From Pseudothermotoga sp. (GTDB taxonomy: Bacteria > Thermotogota > Thermotogae > Thermotogales > DSM-5069): DNA of 56,340 nucleotides. Positions 1 through 8,518 of the stretch are shown here, in pieces. How positions within the stretch are numbered: position 1 is the first letter of the stretch; each line of letters begins with the position of its first letter. The notes below the pieces were generated by a model. That model did no database searches. It was not told where the DNA came from and saw only the letters and a list, made by a program, of their open reading frames with translations. Made by a program: the position numbers and the translations under genes. The DNA lies in the NCBI GenBank assembly GCA_003510135.1, contig DOKY01000002.1, positions 206,793 to 263,132 on the forward strand, read 5' to 3'.

Positions 1-863
1 ATCGTGGTTTTCGTCACTTCGAAAAACAGCACGAACACAAAAAGGTGCACTATGAAAGCAAATATGAAGACCCACAGCAGTGTTCTCAAGCCCAGCGTAA
101 GAGAGAACAAAAGGATCGGTACCAGTTCAAGCGGGACACCGACTATGGGAATGAGATTCGTCACAAAGGCCCATATCCCGATCAGCGGAGCGTAACGTGG
201 ACTCAAAAACGCAAAAAGAACACCAAAAGCCAGACCAACTATTATTGCGTTCAGCGTCAGCACACCTATGAACCTTCTCATACTCACCTTGAAGTCGTCT
301 ACAAACCCATTGACGAAGTTTCTGCACGTCGCTGGATAAAGGTTCGGAATGAATCGAGCGATCGCACCGGCATAAAAGGAGGCATAAACTCCACACAGAA
401 TCGTGAAAAAAGTGACGACGAAGAAACTTGGAGCATTAGCCGCAATCCACTTAAGAACAAATTCCAGCAACTTATCCAGATACGGCTCCAAAAAGTCGGC
501 CAGATCGTTCAGTACGTTGACCACGCTTTCGTTCCCAGTGAGGTACTGTTGCCAGGCTTTCTCACGGATCACCTTCGCCACTAGGTTGTAGAAATCCGCA
601 AGCTCTGTGACAGCCTTCGGCAAAATTTCAACGAGGGCCCAACCGAACAAAAAGAAGAACAAAACCAGGGCCAGGATCGTGGCAACCCTTTTGCGGGTCA
701 GCCTGAAAAACTTTTTCAGCAAACTCGCGATTGCATCGACGACCATCACAAGGATGAAGCTGAAGAGACATATCTGAAAGAACGGCTTGAAAACGACCCA
801 TAGAAACACCACGATAGCTGTGTAGAGCAGCGTGTAATAGAGGGCAGCATTCCTTTCCTTCAA
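1..863 (-). CDS. AI-2E family transporter (partial, C-terminus beyond window)
   Basis: Membrane protein of the AI-2E/PF01594 family, which exports or exchanges small solutes; the substrate of this one cannot be told. I translated it from the reverse strand: hydrophobic segments start near residue 10, then comes a long, less hydrophobic stretch around residues 90-150 and further membrane segments with the family-like stretch 'LIPIVGVPLELVPI'. The TTG start at 861-863 is chosen because a GGGAGG ribosome binding site lies just upstream and the start overlaps the TGA of the preceding MFS gene, so the two are translationally coupled. About 287 codons are visible; the family is usually about 330-380 residues, so only the tail is missing. 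Last visible gene of the leftward mrp-MFS operon. Confidence 0.8.
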   Translation of the reverse strand, partial: MKERNAALYYTLLYTAIVVFLWVVFKPFFQICLFSFILVMVVDAIASLLKKFFRLTRKRVATILALVLFFFLFGWALVEILPKAVTELADFYNLVAKVIREKAWQQYLTGNESVVNVLNDLADFLEPYLDKLLEFVLKWIAANAPSFFVVTFFTILCGVYASFYAGAIARFIPNLYPATCRNFVNGFVDDFKVSMRRFIGVLTLNAIIVGLAFGVLFAFLSPRYAPLIGIWAFVTNLIPIVGVPLELVPILLFSLTLGLRTLLWVFIFAFIVHLFVFVLFFEVTKTT

Positions 864-1998
864 TAGCCTTCCCTCCCGTTCAGAGCTGCGCGACTTCTTT
901 CGATCTTCAGCATGGAGATTGGCACCATGGCGATCGAAATCACAAAGAGCACAATCAACTGCGCCACTATGTTCTCTCCAAATGGGAGTATCAAAAGATA
1001 CCTGAGTGCAACGCCGCACGCCCACGCGAAACCCATCACTGTTGAAGATGCGAGCGCGGCGTTCTCAGGCATCAATTGTTGTGCATGCGCGACGTTCGTG
1101 GACATGGTCAGATAACCACAACCGTTGACGAGCAGATAGCCCACGACCAGCAGGAACGCAGACACCGGCTGGGCAAGGATCAGAACACCGATCGCCATTC
1201 CAGCGAAACTGACCAGATTCGTGACGTGGTTGCCAAATCTCTGGCTCATCCACGTGCCAACCATCGTTGTGGCCACACCGAGCCCAACCCCAAGCGTCAA
1301 CAAGAGTCCTCCAAAGGTCAGGGGAAGTCCCCTCTTACTTGCTATTATTGGTCCGTACGTGTTCGACAGGGTGATCACCAAGGTCCTCACCGTCACAACG
1401 AACCACAGTACGATTATTCTCCTGAGCCCCCGCAGATTGTCCCTGAACTTGGTGTGATCTTTGATTTTGCTCGCATTGAGCTTATCGGGTTCTCTCACGT
1501 ACAGCAGCAAAAAAGTCGCAAGAATCACAATCGCAACGATCCAGAGCTTTTCGAAGTCATAGTGAGAAACGAACTGCGTTACAAAAACTGGTCCAAGTGC
1601 TGTTCCCAGTGTTCCTGCAGCCACGAAGATCGACAGAGAATAAGGACTGCTTCCTCGCGCATCACGGCACCTATCGGATGAAAGGCCGAGTTACCGAAAT
1701 ATGCCATCAGGAAAAGCAAGAGTAAAACGACGATGTTCCGTGAGAACCCCACCAGTGCCATCGAACCGACCGTGAGCAACATGCTCACAAACAGGCCGCG
1801 CTTCAGACTCTCGAGTCTGGAAGCGATCATGCCAAAAACGATTTGGAAGATGGAAGAAAAGAAGCTGATCGATGTTATGAGCAATGCTATTTCTTTCACT
1901 CCGATGTCAAACTTTCGCATGAAAAAAGGTGCGAGTGGGTTGAGAAAAGAAACGAAGAAATCGCTTATGAAGTGCGACGCAACGGCCAGAAGGTTTAT
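860..1998 (-). pseudogene. MFS transporter, Fsr-like, frameshifted
   Basis: Major facilitator superfamily permease resembling the fosmidomycin-resistance-type branch. Two overlapping reading frames join into one protein: the upstream frame ends its sensible sequence at 'FHPIGAVM' and the downstream one resumes with 'ARGSSPYSLSIFVAAGTLG', so one base (probably G) is missing near 1660. With that repaired the protein has about 379 residues, normal for 12-helix MFS. The 5' end is also odd. The frame opens at 2004, and a perfect GGAGGTGA (2005-2012) sits six bases before an ATA codon at 1996-1998, with no ATG, GTG or TTG until 1918-1920. The ATA overlaps the TAA of the mrp gene. Either a decayed gene or sequence error at two places. 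Confidence 0.75.
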
Positions 1999-2822
1999 GC
2001 GTGCTCACCTCCGAGCCTTGAAAGTATACTGGCTGCTAACTCCCTGAAGGCTTTTTCGACTTCAGTACCCCTCATGTACATCAGAGCGGTCTTTCCCTCA
2101 TCGAGAAACTTTGCCAGCCTCGGTTCCAAAGGTATCGTCGCGAGGCACTCCAGACCCAGAAGTTGTGAAAGCACGCTTGAAGAATCCTCACCAAAGATGT
2201 CTATCCTCTTGCCACAGTGCGGACAGATCAAATAAGCCATATTGTTGACGAAACCAAGCACTCGATGGCCCATTTCCTGACTGAAGTGCATAGCGCGCAG
2301 AACGTCGTCCACGGCCACCCTCTGTGGTGTTGTCACCAGAACGACTCCGTCTAGCTTCACTAGCTGCATCAAACTCATAGCTTCATCGCCAGTCCCAGGC
2401 GGAAGATCAAAGATCATGAAATCGAGATCTCCCCAGTCTGTGTCTGCCAGGAACTGCATTATTGCAGAATGCTTCAGCGGCCCTCTCCAGGCCACGGCCT
2501 GCCCGGGCTCAACGAGCATGCCGATGGACAGAACCAGCATGTTGGGCCCGTATTTCACGGGCACGATCAAACTATCACGAGCAGACGGAACATCATCGAT
2601 TCTAAGCATACGGGGCACGTTCGGTCCGTGGAGGTCCAGGTCGAGAAGCGCCACCTTGAAACCTTCTTCGGCGAGCGCAACCGCAGTGTTCACAGCAACG
2701 GTCGTTTTTCCTACCCCACCCTTACCACTTAGAATGGCTAACCTGTACTTGATGCGTGCCATGTTTTCTTCCAGTCTTTTTTGCCTTTCCCTGACTTGCT
2801 CGAAACGTTTGTTGGTCTCCAC
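1995..2822 (-). CDS. mrp: Mrp/NBP35-family Fe-S cluster carrier ATPase
   Basis: P-loop ATPase of the ApbC/Mrp family that carries and transfers Fe-S clusters in the cytoplasm. Seen: a deviant Walker A SGKGGVGKTT at residues 32-41, the 'DLPPGTGDE' switch region, and CPHC at residues 200-203, the two-cysteine motif that bridges the cluster between subunits. The start is the GTG at 2820-2822, preceded by GAGGTGA at good spacing; the frame is open further upstream, but that part lacks a binding site and would run into the divergent ABC transporter. 275 residues, a usual length. First gene of the leftward mrp-MFS-AI-2E operon; only 65 bp separate it from the divergent znuC-like start, so the promoters are very close or shared. 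Confidence 0.92.
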   Translation of the reverse strand: METNKRFEQVRERQKRLEENMARIKYRLAILSGKGGVGKTTVAVNTAVALAEEGFKVALLDLDLHGPNVPRMLRIDDVPSARDSLIVPVKYGPNMLVLSIGMLVEPGQAVAWRGPLKHSAIMQFLADTDWGDLDFMIFDLPPGTGDEAMSLMQLVKLDGVVLVTTPQRVAVDDVLRAMHFSQEMGHRVLGFVNNMAYLICPHCGKRIDIFGEDSSSVLSQLLGLECLATIPLEPRLAKFLDEGKTALMYMRGTEVEKAFRELAASILSRLGGEHA

Positions 2823-2887
2823 GTATATCACCTCATTTTTATTGTACACAAAGTCTTGATGATAAAATGAATTCGGAGGAACGAATC

Positions 2888-3616
2888 TTGGAACCATTGA
2901 GAGTGGAGAACGTTACGGTCGTTCTGAACGGACAGGAAGTGATCAAAGATGTGAGTTTTTCAATAAAGAGAGAAGGTTTGTACGTGATCGTTGGACCCAA
3001 CGGCGGTGGGAAGACCACCCTCGTGAGGACGATCATGAACCTTCTGAAGCCTTCTTCGGGCAGCATCTATATTTTTGATCAACCCAACCATGAATACCTT
3101 CAGAGAAACATTGTTGGTTATCTGCCCCAACGTTCGAGTTTCAGAAGATTTTTCCCAATAAGGGTCTATGATGTTGTAAAGATGGGTCTAAGAGAAAGGA
3201 AGGACAAGAAAGATCTGATCCTGACAGCTCTGGAGAAAGTCGGCATGCGCCAGTTTTCCCAAGCCAACTTTTCCACGCTGAGTGGGGGACAACAGCAAAG
3301 GGTGCTCATCGCAAGGGCCATCGTCTCACATCCAAAGTTACTGGTCCTGGATGAGCCTGTCACGGGACTCGATTACGAGAGTCAGAACGAGTTCTATCTG
3401 TTGATCAAATCTTTCGTAGAGGACGGCACCACGGTCTTGATGGTAACCCACGATGTCGGCTTCGCAATGGACTTCAGCGATCAAATATTCTGTATAAACA
3501 GAACGCTCGTCTGTCACGTTTCTGCACAAGAAAAATTCTCGATGGACTCCTTCTTGGTGAAGCTCTACGGTTACGGGGTCAAACCGTTGACGCACAGGCA
3601 CGGTGAAGGCGAATGA
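2888..3616 (+). CDS. znuC: Metal (Zn/Mn-type) ABC transporter, ATP-binding subunit
   Basis: Cytoplasmic ATPase of a zinc/manganese-type ABC importer. Walker A GPNGGGKTT at residues 36-44, ABC signature LSGGQQQR, Walker B 'LLVLDEPVTGLD' and the switch His in 'VTHD' are all present. About 242 residues, typical of ZnuC/TroB. I take the TTG at 2888 as start because GGAGG (2876-2880) is eight bases upstream of it; an in-frame ATG at 2867 would put that ribosome binding site inside the gene. The ATGA overlap with the permease that follows makes them an obligate pair. No periplasmic binding protein gene is in this window, so the metal cannot be confirmed; zinc is favoured by the downstream folE2. 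Confidence 0.85.
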   Translation: MEPLRVENVTVVLNGQEVIKDVSFSIKREGLYVIVGPNGGGKTTLVRTIMNLLKPSSGSIYIFDQPNHEYLQRNIVGYLPQRSSFRRFFPIRVYDVVKMGLRERKDKKDLILTALEKVGMRQFSQANFSTLSGGQQQRVLIARAIVSHPKLLVLDEPVTGLDYESQNEFYLLIKSFVEDGTTVLMVTHDVGFAMDFSDQIFCINRTLVCHVSAQEKFSMDSFLVKLYGYGVKPLTHRHGEGE

Positions 3617-4395
3617 CGGGCCTTTTTGAAATTTATCAAAGATCACTCCTAGCCGGGATCCTGACGGCCATTTCGACTGCGATCATGGGTGTTCATGTCG
3701 TGTTCAGAAGGATGGCCTTCTTTGGTGATGCAATCGCCCACGTTGCGTTCGCGGCGGCGGCGATTGGGGTGATCTTAGGTTTCTCGAGTTTCTTCAGCGC
3801 TGTTATCTTGTCCGTGTTGGTTTCCCTCTTGCTTGGAAAGCTCTCTCGAAGAAGCGTGAGCGAAGATGCAGCGATCGGCGTTCTCTTTTCGTTGACCATG
3901 GCCGTTGGTATCGTTCTGTTTTCTGTTGCGAAGAAGCAGCGAAGCCTGACATCGTACCTTTTCGGAGATATTCTGACTGTAACCAAGATTGATCTGTTGT
4001 ACCTTTCGATCGTGACAGGCATCGTCATTCTCTTCAACATCTCTTTTAGGGATGCGCTGGTCCATTTCACGTTTGATGAAGACTTCACCAAGCTTATGCG
4101 TCCCAAGATAGATGTTGTCTACCAGCTGTTCTTAGCGATCCTGGCTGTCAGCGTGGTCGTGGGCGTTCGAACGGTTGGTGTGATACTCGTTTCGGCTTTC
4201 CTCATCATTCCAGCTTCGACGGCGGTGATGTCTTCCAACGACTACCGCTTGGCCTTCATCTTCGCTCCTTTATTCTCTTCAATCAGTGTGATTCTGGGAC
4301 TGTTTCTGTCTCTTGCCATCGATGCGCCGCCCGGAGCGCTCACAGTTCTCATTCAAGGTGCGATTTTCTTCACAACGCTATTTGTGAGAAGGTGA
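3613..4395 (+). CDS. znuB: Metal ABC transporter permease (ABC-3 family)
   Basis: Inner-membrane permease of the ZnuB/TroC (ABC-3) family, 260 residues, with about eight hydrophobic segments. The N-terminal 'MGVHVVFRRMAFFGDAIAHV' stretch is a family hallmark and comes before the segment that lines the metal path. The ATG overlaps the stop of the ATPase gene (ATGA), so the two are translated together. Substrate assignment to zinc or manganese is by family only. The permease is followed two bases later by queD, and the genes up to thyX, and probably beyond, look like one transcript. Confidence 0.88.
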   Translation: MTGLFEIYQRSLLAGILTAISTAIMGVHVVFRRMAFFGDAIAHVAFAAAAIGVILGFSSFFSAVILSVLVSLLLGKLSRRSVSEDAAIGVLFSLTMAVGIVLFSVAKKQRSLTSYLFGDILTVTKIDLLYLSIVTGIVILFNISFRDALVHFTFDEDFTKLMRPKIDVVYQLFLAILAVSVVVGVRTVGVILVSAFLIIPASTAVMSSNDYRLAFIFAPLFSSISVILGLFLSLAIDAPPGALTVLIQGAIFFTTLFVRR

Positions 4396-4399
4396 TGTG

Positions 4400-4789
4400 A
4401 TGTTCCTTTTATCAAAGGAATTCGTGTTCGATGCGGCCCACAGGTTGGATAAGTACAAGGGTAAGTGTGAAAACCTCCACGGCCATACTTATCGTCTGCG
4501 TGTCACTTTGGTTGGAGTTCCAGACGAAGAGGGCATGGTAATGGATTTCGTGGAGCTCAAACGTTTGGTGCACGAACAGGTGATCTCTTTGCTGGATCAC
4601 AATTATTTGAACCAGATCATCCCTCAGCCGACGGCCGAAAACATAGCCAGATGGGTCTGGAACAGGCTTGAACCACTGCTTAAGAGTGAGAGAAGGAAAC
4701 TGTATGAAGTGACGGTCTGGGAAACTGCAGATTCTTTCGTCACGTACAGGGGATCGAACGATGAAAGATGTACAGAGTCAGAAGGATGA
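4400..4789 (+). CDS. queD: 6-carboxy-tetrahydropterin synthase QueD
   Basis: Converts 7,8-dihydroneopterin triphosphate to 6-carboxy-5,6,7,8-tetrahydropterin, the second step of queuosine (preQ0) synthesis. The CxxxHGH signature is exact: Cys23 (catalytic), His27 and His29, with His14 as the remaining zinc ligand, plus 'LDHNYLN' and 'PTAENIA'. 129 residues, the usual size. GTG at 4397 and ATG at 4400 are both possible; the ATG is at the better distance from the AAGGTGA that overlaps the permease stop. The gene overlaps folE2 by 29 bases. FolE2 makes its substrate, so the pair supplies both folate and queuosine pathways. Other PTPS activities cannot be fully excluded. Confidence 0.9.
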   Translation: MFLLSKEFVFDAAHRLDKYKGKCENLHGHTYRLRVTLVGVPDEEGMVMDFVELKRLVHEQVISLLDHNYLNQIIPQPTAENIARWVWNRLEPLLKSERRKLYEVTVWETADSFVTYRGSNDERCTESEG

Positions 4790-5537
4790 CAGGAACATCT
4801 ATCTTCAGAGGGTGGGCATAAGGAACCTTTACTACCCCATAACGGTGATGGACAGGACCAACGGCTATCAAGATACTGTGGCAAAGATCAACATGTACGT
4901 GGACTTGCCAGAGCACTTCCGTGGCACGCACATGAGCAGGTTCGTCGAGGTGTTGAACAAATATCGCTTAGGAATCGATCCTAAACTGATCAGACAGATG
5001 CTCGAAGAGCTCAGGACCAAGCTGAAGGCATCCACGGCGAGGGTCGAGATAGAGTTTCCATACTTCTTGGCGAAAAAGGCCCCGGTTTCCGGTCAGAAGA
5101 GTTTCCTCAGTTACACCTGCAGAATCGAAGGGCAAAAAACCTTTGAAAAGTACGATTTCCTCGTGGGCGTGGGTGTTCCCATACTCACGCTTTGCCCCTG
5201 TTCAAAGGAGATAAGCGAACGCGGTGCGCACAACCAGCGTGCCGTTGCGTGGGTGCACATAAGATCCAGGAAACTTGTCTGGTTCGAGGAGCTCATCGAA
5301 TACGCGGAGCAAGCCGCGAGTGCGCCGGTCTATACTATACTCAAGAGACCAGACGAGAAGTACATTACCGAGAGGGCTTACGACAATCCTCGTTTCGTCG
5401 AAGATGTAGCCAGAGAAATCGCACTGAAGCTGAATGCAGACAAGAGGATCTTTTGGTACCGAGTTGAAGTGGAGAGTTTCGAATCTATACACGCTCACAA
5501 CGCTTATGCGTGCGTGACGAAGTACAAGGAGGAATGA
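4761..5537 (+). CDS. folE2: GTP cyclohydrolase FolE2 (type IB)
   Basis: Hydrolyses GTP to 7,8-dihydroneopterin triphosphate, the entry to folate and queuosine. It belongs to the FolE2/MptA (COG1469) family, whose enzymes work with metals other than zinc. Diagnostic blocks: GTHMSRF at residues 55-61, and 'CPCSKEISERGAHNQ' with Cys145 and Cys147 (Cys147 in the position of the catalytic cysteine), followed by the Glu/His stretch. 258 residues, close to the family norm. It starts inside queD (29-base overlap). In many bacteria folE2 is expressed under zinc shortage; its place right after a ZnuCB-like transporter fits a metal-limitation operon, though no Zur box was recognised. Confidence 0.92.
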   Translation: MKDVQSQKDDRNIYLQRVGIRNLYYPITVMDRTNGYQDTVAKINMYVDLPEHFRGTHMSRFVEVLNKYRLGIDPKLIRQMLEELRTKLKASTARVEIEFPYFLAKKAPVSGQKSFLSYTCRIEGQKTFEKYDFLVGVGVPILTLCPCSKEISERGAHNQRAVAWVHIRSRKLVWFEELIEYAEQAASAPVYTILKRPDEKYITERAYDNPRFVEDVAREIALKLNADKRIFWYRVEVESFESIHAHNAYACVTKYKEE

Positions 5538-5539
5538 AG

Positions 5540-6169
5540 ATGCGCATCGATGTCCTGGACCACGGTTTTGTAGAGTTGGTCGATCACATGGGTGACGACA
5601 CTTCTGTGGTGAGAGCTGCAAGGATATGTCATGCATCCCAACCTGGTGACGAGGAACGCGACAGACAGTTGATTGAATTTCTAATGAAGAACAGGCACGA
5701 AACTCCTTTCGAACACGTGACGTTCACCTTTCATATCAAATGCCCTATCTTTGTTGCCAGACAGTGGATGAGACACAGGATCGCTTCCTACAACGAGTTG
5801 AGCGGGCGTTACACCGAGTACGAGGATGAGTTCTACGTTCCGGGTAAGGACAGGCTCGATGAGAAATCGATAGAAAAGATCGAGAAAGCATACAGGTTCG
5901 CTTACGAAACCTATCAGGAACTGATCGCGTCTGGAGTGCGTAGGGAAATCGCCCGCATGGTGCTCCCCGTCGCACTGTACACGCAGTTCGTCTGGACCGT
6001 CAACGCAAGAAGTTTGATGAACTTTTTGTCTCTCCGCGCTGATTCGCACGCGCAGTGGGAAATGCAGCAGTACGCTCTCGCGGTCGCACAGATTTTCAAA
6101 TCGATCTGTCCGAAAAGCTATGAGGCGTTCGTGAAGTACACCTACAGGGGTGATCTACTGAAGGGGTGA
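5540..6169 (+). CDS. thyX: FAD-dependent thymidylate synthase ThyX
   Basis: Makes dTMP from dUMP with methylene-tetrahydrofolate and a reduced flavin. The ThyX motif RHRxxSxNExSxRY is intact at residues 78-91 ('RHRIASYNELSGRY'), and 'RADSHAQWEMQQYA' near the C-terminus is a well-conserved block. 209 residues; very like the T. maritima enzyme as I recall it. The second ATG (5540) is chosen: AAGGAGG at 5526-5532 is seven bases before it but only one base before the ATG at 5534. Folate supply by FolE2 just upstream gives the operon a common theme. Its stop region doubles as ribosome binding site for the next gene. Confidence 0.95.
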   Translation: MRIDVLDHGFVELVDHMGDDTSVVRAARICHASQPGDEERDRQLIEFLMKNRHETPFEHVTFTFHIKCPIFVARQWMRHRIASYNELSGRYTEYEDEFYVPGKDRLDEKSIEKIEKAYRFAYETYQELIASGVRREIARMVLPVALYTQFVWTVNARSLMNFLSLRADSHAQWEMQQYALAVAQIFKSICPKSYEAFVKYTYRGDLLKG

Positions 6170-6174
6170 GCCGA

Positions 6175-6528
6175 ATGAAACTCGCGGAGATCTTGGCAGA
6201 GCTGAAAGCCAAGGTCCTGGCCAACGAGCACAGAGTGGAACAACTGCAGTTCGAACACGCAGCCGCCTCCGATCTCATGAGTGAAGTCCTGGCGATCGCC
6301 AAGCCTGATGTCGTTCTGATCACCGGGCTGTGCACACCGCAGGTCGTCAGGACAGCCGAGGTGGTCGGTATACCTGCTGTGGTGGTCGTGAGGAGAGAAA
6401 GCCTGCCGTCTGAAACGGTCGAGATGGCAAAAGCTTCAGGCATCGTACTCGCCGCAACCAAGATGTCCATGTTCGAGGCGTGTGGAAGATTGTACGCAAG
6501 GGGCATCAGACCTATCTGGGAAGTGTGA
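6175..6528 (+). CDS. DRTGG-domain protein 1
   Basis: Small protein of 117 residues with the DRTGG fold (HPr-kinase-like N-terminal domain; PF07085 type), seen in 'SDLMSEVLAIAKPDVVLITG' followed by a Rossmann-like half and the closing 'YARGIRPIWEV'. Such domains are thought to sense small molecules, but the function of stand-alone copies is unknown. The ATG at 6175 is chosen since GGGGTGA, overlapping the thyX stop, is five bases upstream; a GTG at 6166 lacks a site. First of a five-gene signalling block: DRTGG, CBS-HATPase, DRTGG, PHP, HATPase. A homologue of similar size lies two genes downstream at 7476-7808. Confidence 0.75.
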   Translation: MKLAEILAELKAKVLANEHRVEQLQFEHAAASDLMSEVLAIAKPDVVLITGLCTPQVVRTAEVVGIPAVVVVRRESLPSETVEMAKASGIVLAATKMSMFEACGRLYARGIRPIWEV

Positions 6529-6531
6529 ACG

Positions 6532-7479
6532 ATGGAGAAGGTTCTCGATCGTGTTCAAAGTTTCTTTCTGGATATGTCCGTGCTTGAAGTGATGAATCCT
6601 AACGTCATTTCGGTACGTCCGGATAGAACGCTCAGGCAGGTCAAGGAGATACTGAGGATAAAGCGCATCTCCGGTGTGCCGGTCGTTGATTCCGAGAGAA
6701 AGATCGTTGGAATAGTGAGCATCGAAGATATCATAAAAGCTCTGGAAGGTGGCTACATCGACGAAAAGGTTCAGAATCACATGACGAAGAACGTTGTGTG
6801 CCTGAAAAGCTCAGACACTTTGAAGGAGGTAATAGAGACGTTCGAAAAGTATTCTTATGGACGCTTCCCCGTCGTGGACGAGAACAACAGAGTGCTGGGT
6901 ATCGTCACGAAGAACGACGTGATGATGGCGCTGCTCGCGAAGCTCGGACTGGTCTATCTGCACGACGAGCGAAGGAAGGAAGTGCTCGAGAGTCCTGACT
7001 ACTTCGATAGATCGTTGATCACTGGCGAGAGCCTCGACAAGAGCGGCGCCGATTTCTACTTTCCAATAGATTACTACGACATCAATCTCGCAGGTGTGGG
7101 TGCGTCGAAACTGAGACAGTTTCTACTTTCCAAAGGGGTCGATCCTGAGATGGCGCGAAGGGTGGCGATCGCCACCTACGAAGCGGAGACCAACGTCGTG
7201 ATACACAGCGGGAGCACAGGAGCAATCTACTGTTTCATAAAGCCTGACAGCATCTTCGTGCGTGTCGAGGACACGGGAAAGGGCATCGACAACGTCGAGC
7301 TGGCAATGAAGGAAGGATATTCAACCGCGCCGGACCACGTGCGAGAACTGGGTTTCGGTGCAGGGATGGGTTTCACAAATATGAAGAGATGTTCGGACAA
7401 TTTGATGGTTGTCTCCAAAGTTGGTGCGGGGGTTGTCGTGGAGATGGAATTTCGCAGAAACAGGGAGGGAAGCAGATGA
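6532..7479 (+). CDS. CBS-pair / HATPase (anti-sigma type) fusion protein
   Basis: Cytoplasmic regulator of 315 residues. Two CBS motifs (about residues 14-70 and 80-135; 'VMNPNVISVRPDRTL' and 'HMTKNVVCLKSSDTL') form an adenine-nucleotide-sensing pair. A GHKL/HATPase domain follows (about 190-310) with an N-box-like 'ATYEAETNVVIHS', G1 box 'VEDTGKGI' and a glycine-rich 'GFGAGMGF' lid, like SpoIIAB/RsbW anti-sigma factors and not like a histidine kinase, since no H-box dimerisation segment is present. It sits between the two DRTGG genes and overlaps the second by ATGA. Inference: it couples energy state to a kinase or anti-sigma output. Confidence 0.8.
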   Translation: MEKVLDRVQSFFLDMSVLEVMNPNVISVRPDRTLRQVKEILRIKRISGVPVVDSERKIVGIVSIEDIIKALEGGYIDEKVQNHMTKNVVCLKSSDTLKEVIETFEKYSYGRFPVVDENNRVLGIVTKNDVMMALLAKLGLVYLHDERRKEVLESPDYFDRSLITGESLDKSGADFYFPIDYYDINLAGVGASKLRQFLLSKGVDPEMARRVAIATYEAETNVVIHSGSTGAIYCFIKPDSIFVRVEDTGKGIDNVELAMKEGYSTAPDHVRELGFGAGMGFTNMKRCSDNLMVVSKVGAGVVVEMEFRRNREGSR

Positions 7480-7808
7480 AGCTTTCTGAGATCGTTAAGG
7501 CTTTGAAACTGGAAGTTTGTTGTGGCAACTGCGAGATCGACGTGCGTTATGGCTGTGTGGGAGATCTTCTGAGCGAGGTGATGGCACACGCCAAACCGGA
7601 CTCGATATGGATCACGGTCCAGTCGCACGTCAACATCATCGCCGTTTCGGTGATCACAGGAATACGTGCGATCGTTCTCTGCAACGCTCACAGTTTTTCA
7701 AGCGAGGCAATTGAAAAGGCAAAGGCCGAGGGCGTTTGTTTACTGAGGACAGACAAGAGTCCTTTCGAAATCGCGGGAAGGTTGTACGGGATGGGCATAG
7801 AGCCGTGA
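7476..7808 (+). CDS. DRTGG-domain protein 2
   Basis: 110-residue paralogue of the protein at 6175-6528: same ends ('MKLSEIVKALKLEV' and 'PFEIAGRLYGMGIEP') and the same 'GDLLSEVMAHAKPD' block, but it has more cysteines, including 'CCGNC' near residue 15. ATGA overlap with the CBS-HATPase gene and GTGA overlap with the PHP gene bind the block into one translational unit. Nothing indicates catalytic activity. Two copies flanking one regulator suggest a heteromeric sensor, which is inference only. Confidence 0.72.
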   Translation: MKLSEIVKALKLEVCCGNCEIDVRYGCVGDLLSEVMAHAKPDSIWITVQSHVNIIAVSVITGIRAIVLCNAHSFSSEAIEKAKAEGVCLLRTDKSPFEIAGRLYGMGIEP

Positions 7809-8518
7809 TCAAAGCTGACCTTCATGTGCATTCCTGTCTTTCGCCCTGCGCCGATATAACCATGGTTCCCAGTGTGGTGTGCTCCAAGGCAAAGGAGAAA
7901 CGACTCGACGTCATAGCTATCTGTGATCACAACAGCTGCGCGAACTTAGAATCTTTCACAAGAGCATGTGATGTGCTCTTGTTAGCGGGTATAGAGATCA
8001 CGTCTCAAGAGGAAGTCCATGTGCTCGCGTATTTTCGTTCAATCGAGGTGGCAAACGCGTTCTGTGAAGTTTTGAAACGGCACCGACCGAAGGTCAAGTT
8101 CGATCCGGAAACGCTGGGTTACCAGCTCTTAGTGAACGAGCACGACGAGTTCGTAGCGCTGGAAGAAGGATACTTACACGTGGCTGCCGACATGAGTCTG
8201 GAGAAGATCGTGGAACTGATTTTCGCTTTCGATGGTGTTCCAGTTTACGCACACGTCGATAGGCAGTTCGGTGTGCTTTACCAGCTGGGTATCTTTCCGG
8301 TGAACGATCGTGTGAGGATGGCTGAGGTCAGAACGAAAGAAGGATGGCAAAAAGCCTTAAGGTCGGGCTACGTGCCATTAACCAGCTCTGACGCGCACAG
8401 GCCGGACGAAATCGGTTGCAGGTTCACACGTTTTGATCTCGATGCGTTGAGCAGCGAGAAATTCTTCGATTTCTTGAAAAATCCTGACCGAAGCAGGGTG
8501 TTAACGATATGGGACTGA
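7805..8518 (+). CDS. PHP-domain phosphoesterase (TrpH-like)
   Basis: Metal-dependent phosphoesterase of the PHP superfamily, 237 residues. Seen: 'DLHVHSCLSPC' (first metal-binding HxH at His7/His9), 'AICDHNS', 'GIEITSQEEVHVLAYF', and the last conserved block 'SDAHRPDEIG'. The GTG at 7805 overlaps the preceding TGA as GTGA; the longer open frame upstream lies in the DRTGG gene and is not used. TrpH-type proteins are 3'-5' exonucleases or nucleotide phosphatases; the substrate here is unknown. Its position in a signalling block suggests turnover of a nucleotide messenger, by inference. Confidence 0.82.
   Translation: MIKADLHVHSCLSPCADITMVPSVVCSKAKEKRLDVIAICDHNSCANLESFTRACDVLLLAGIEITSQEEVHVLAYFRSIEVANAFCEVLKRHRPKVKFDPETLGYQLLVNEHDEFVALEEGYLHVAADMSLEKIVELIFAFDGVPVYAHVDRQFGVLYQLGIFPVNDRVRMAEVRTKEGWQKALRSGYVPLTSSDAHRPDEIGCRFTRFDLDALSSEKFFDFLKNPDRSRVLTIWD

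Noticed and set aside
127..396. Reverse-strand frame of 89 codons inside the AI-2E transporter gene
   Set aside because: It overlaps the transporter in another frame; the transporter frame gives continuous membrane segments, this one has Cys/Arg-rich composition.
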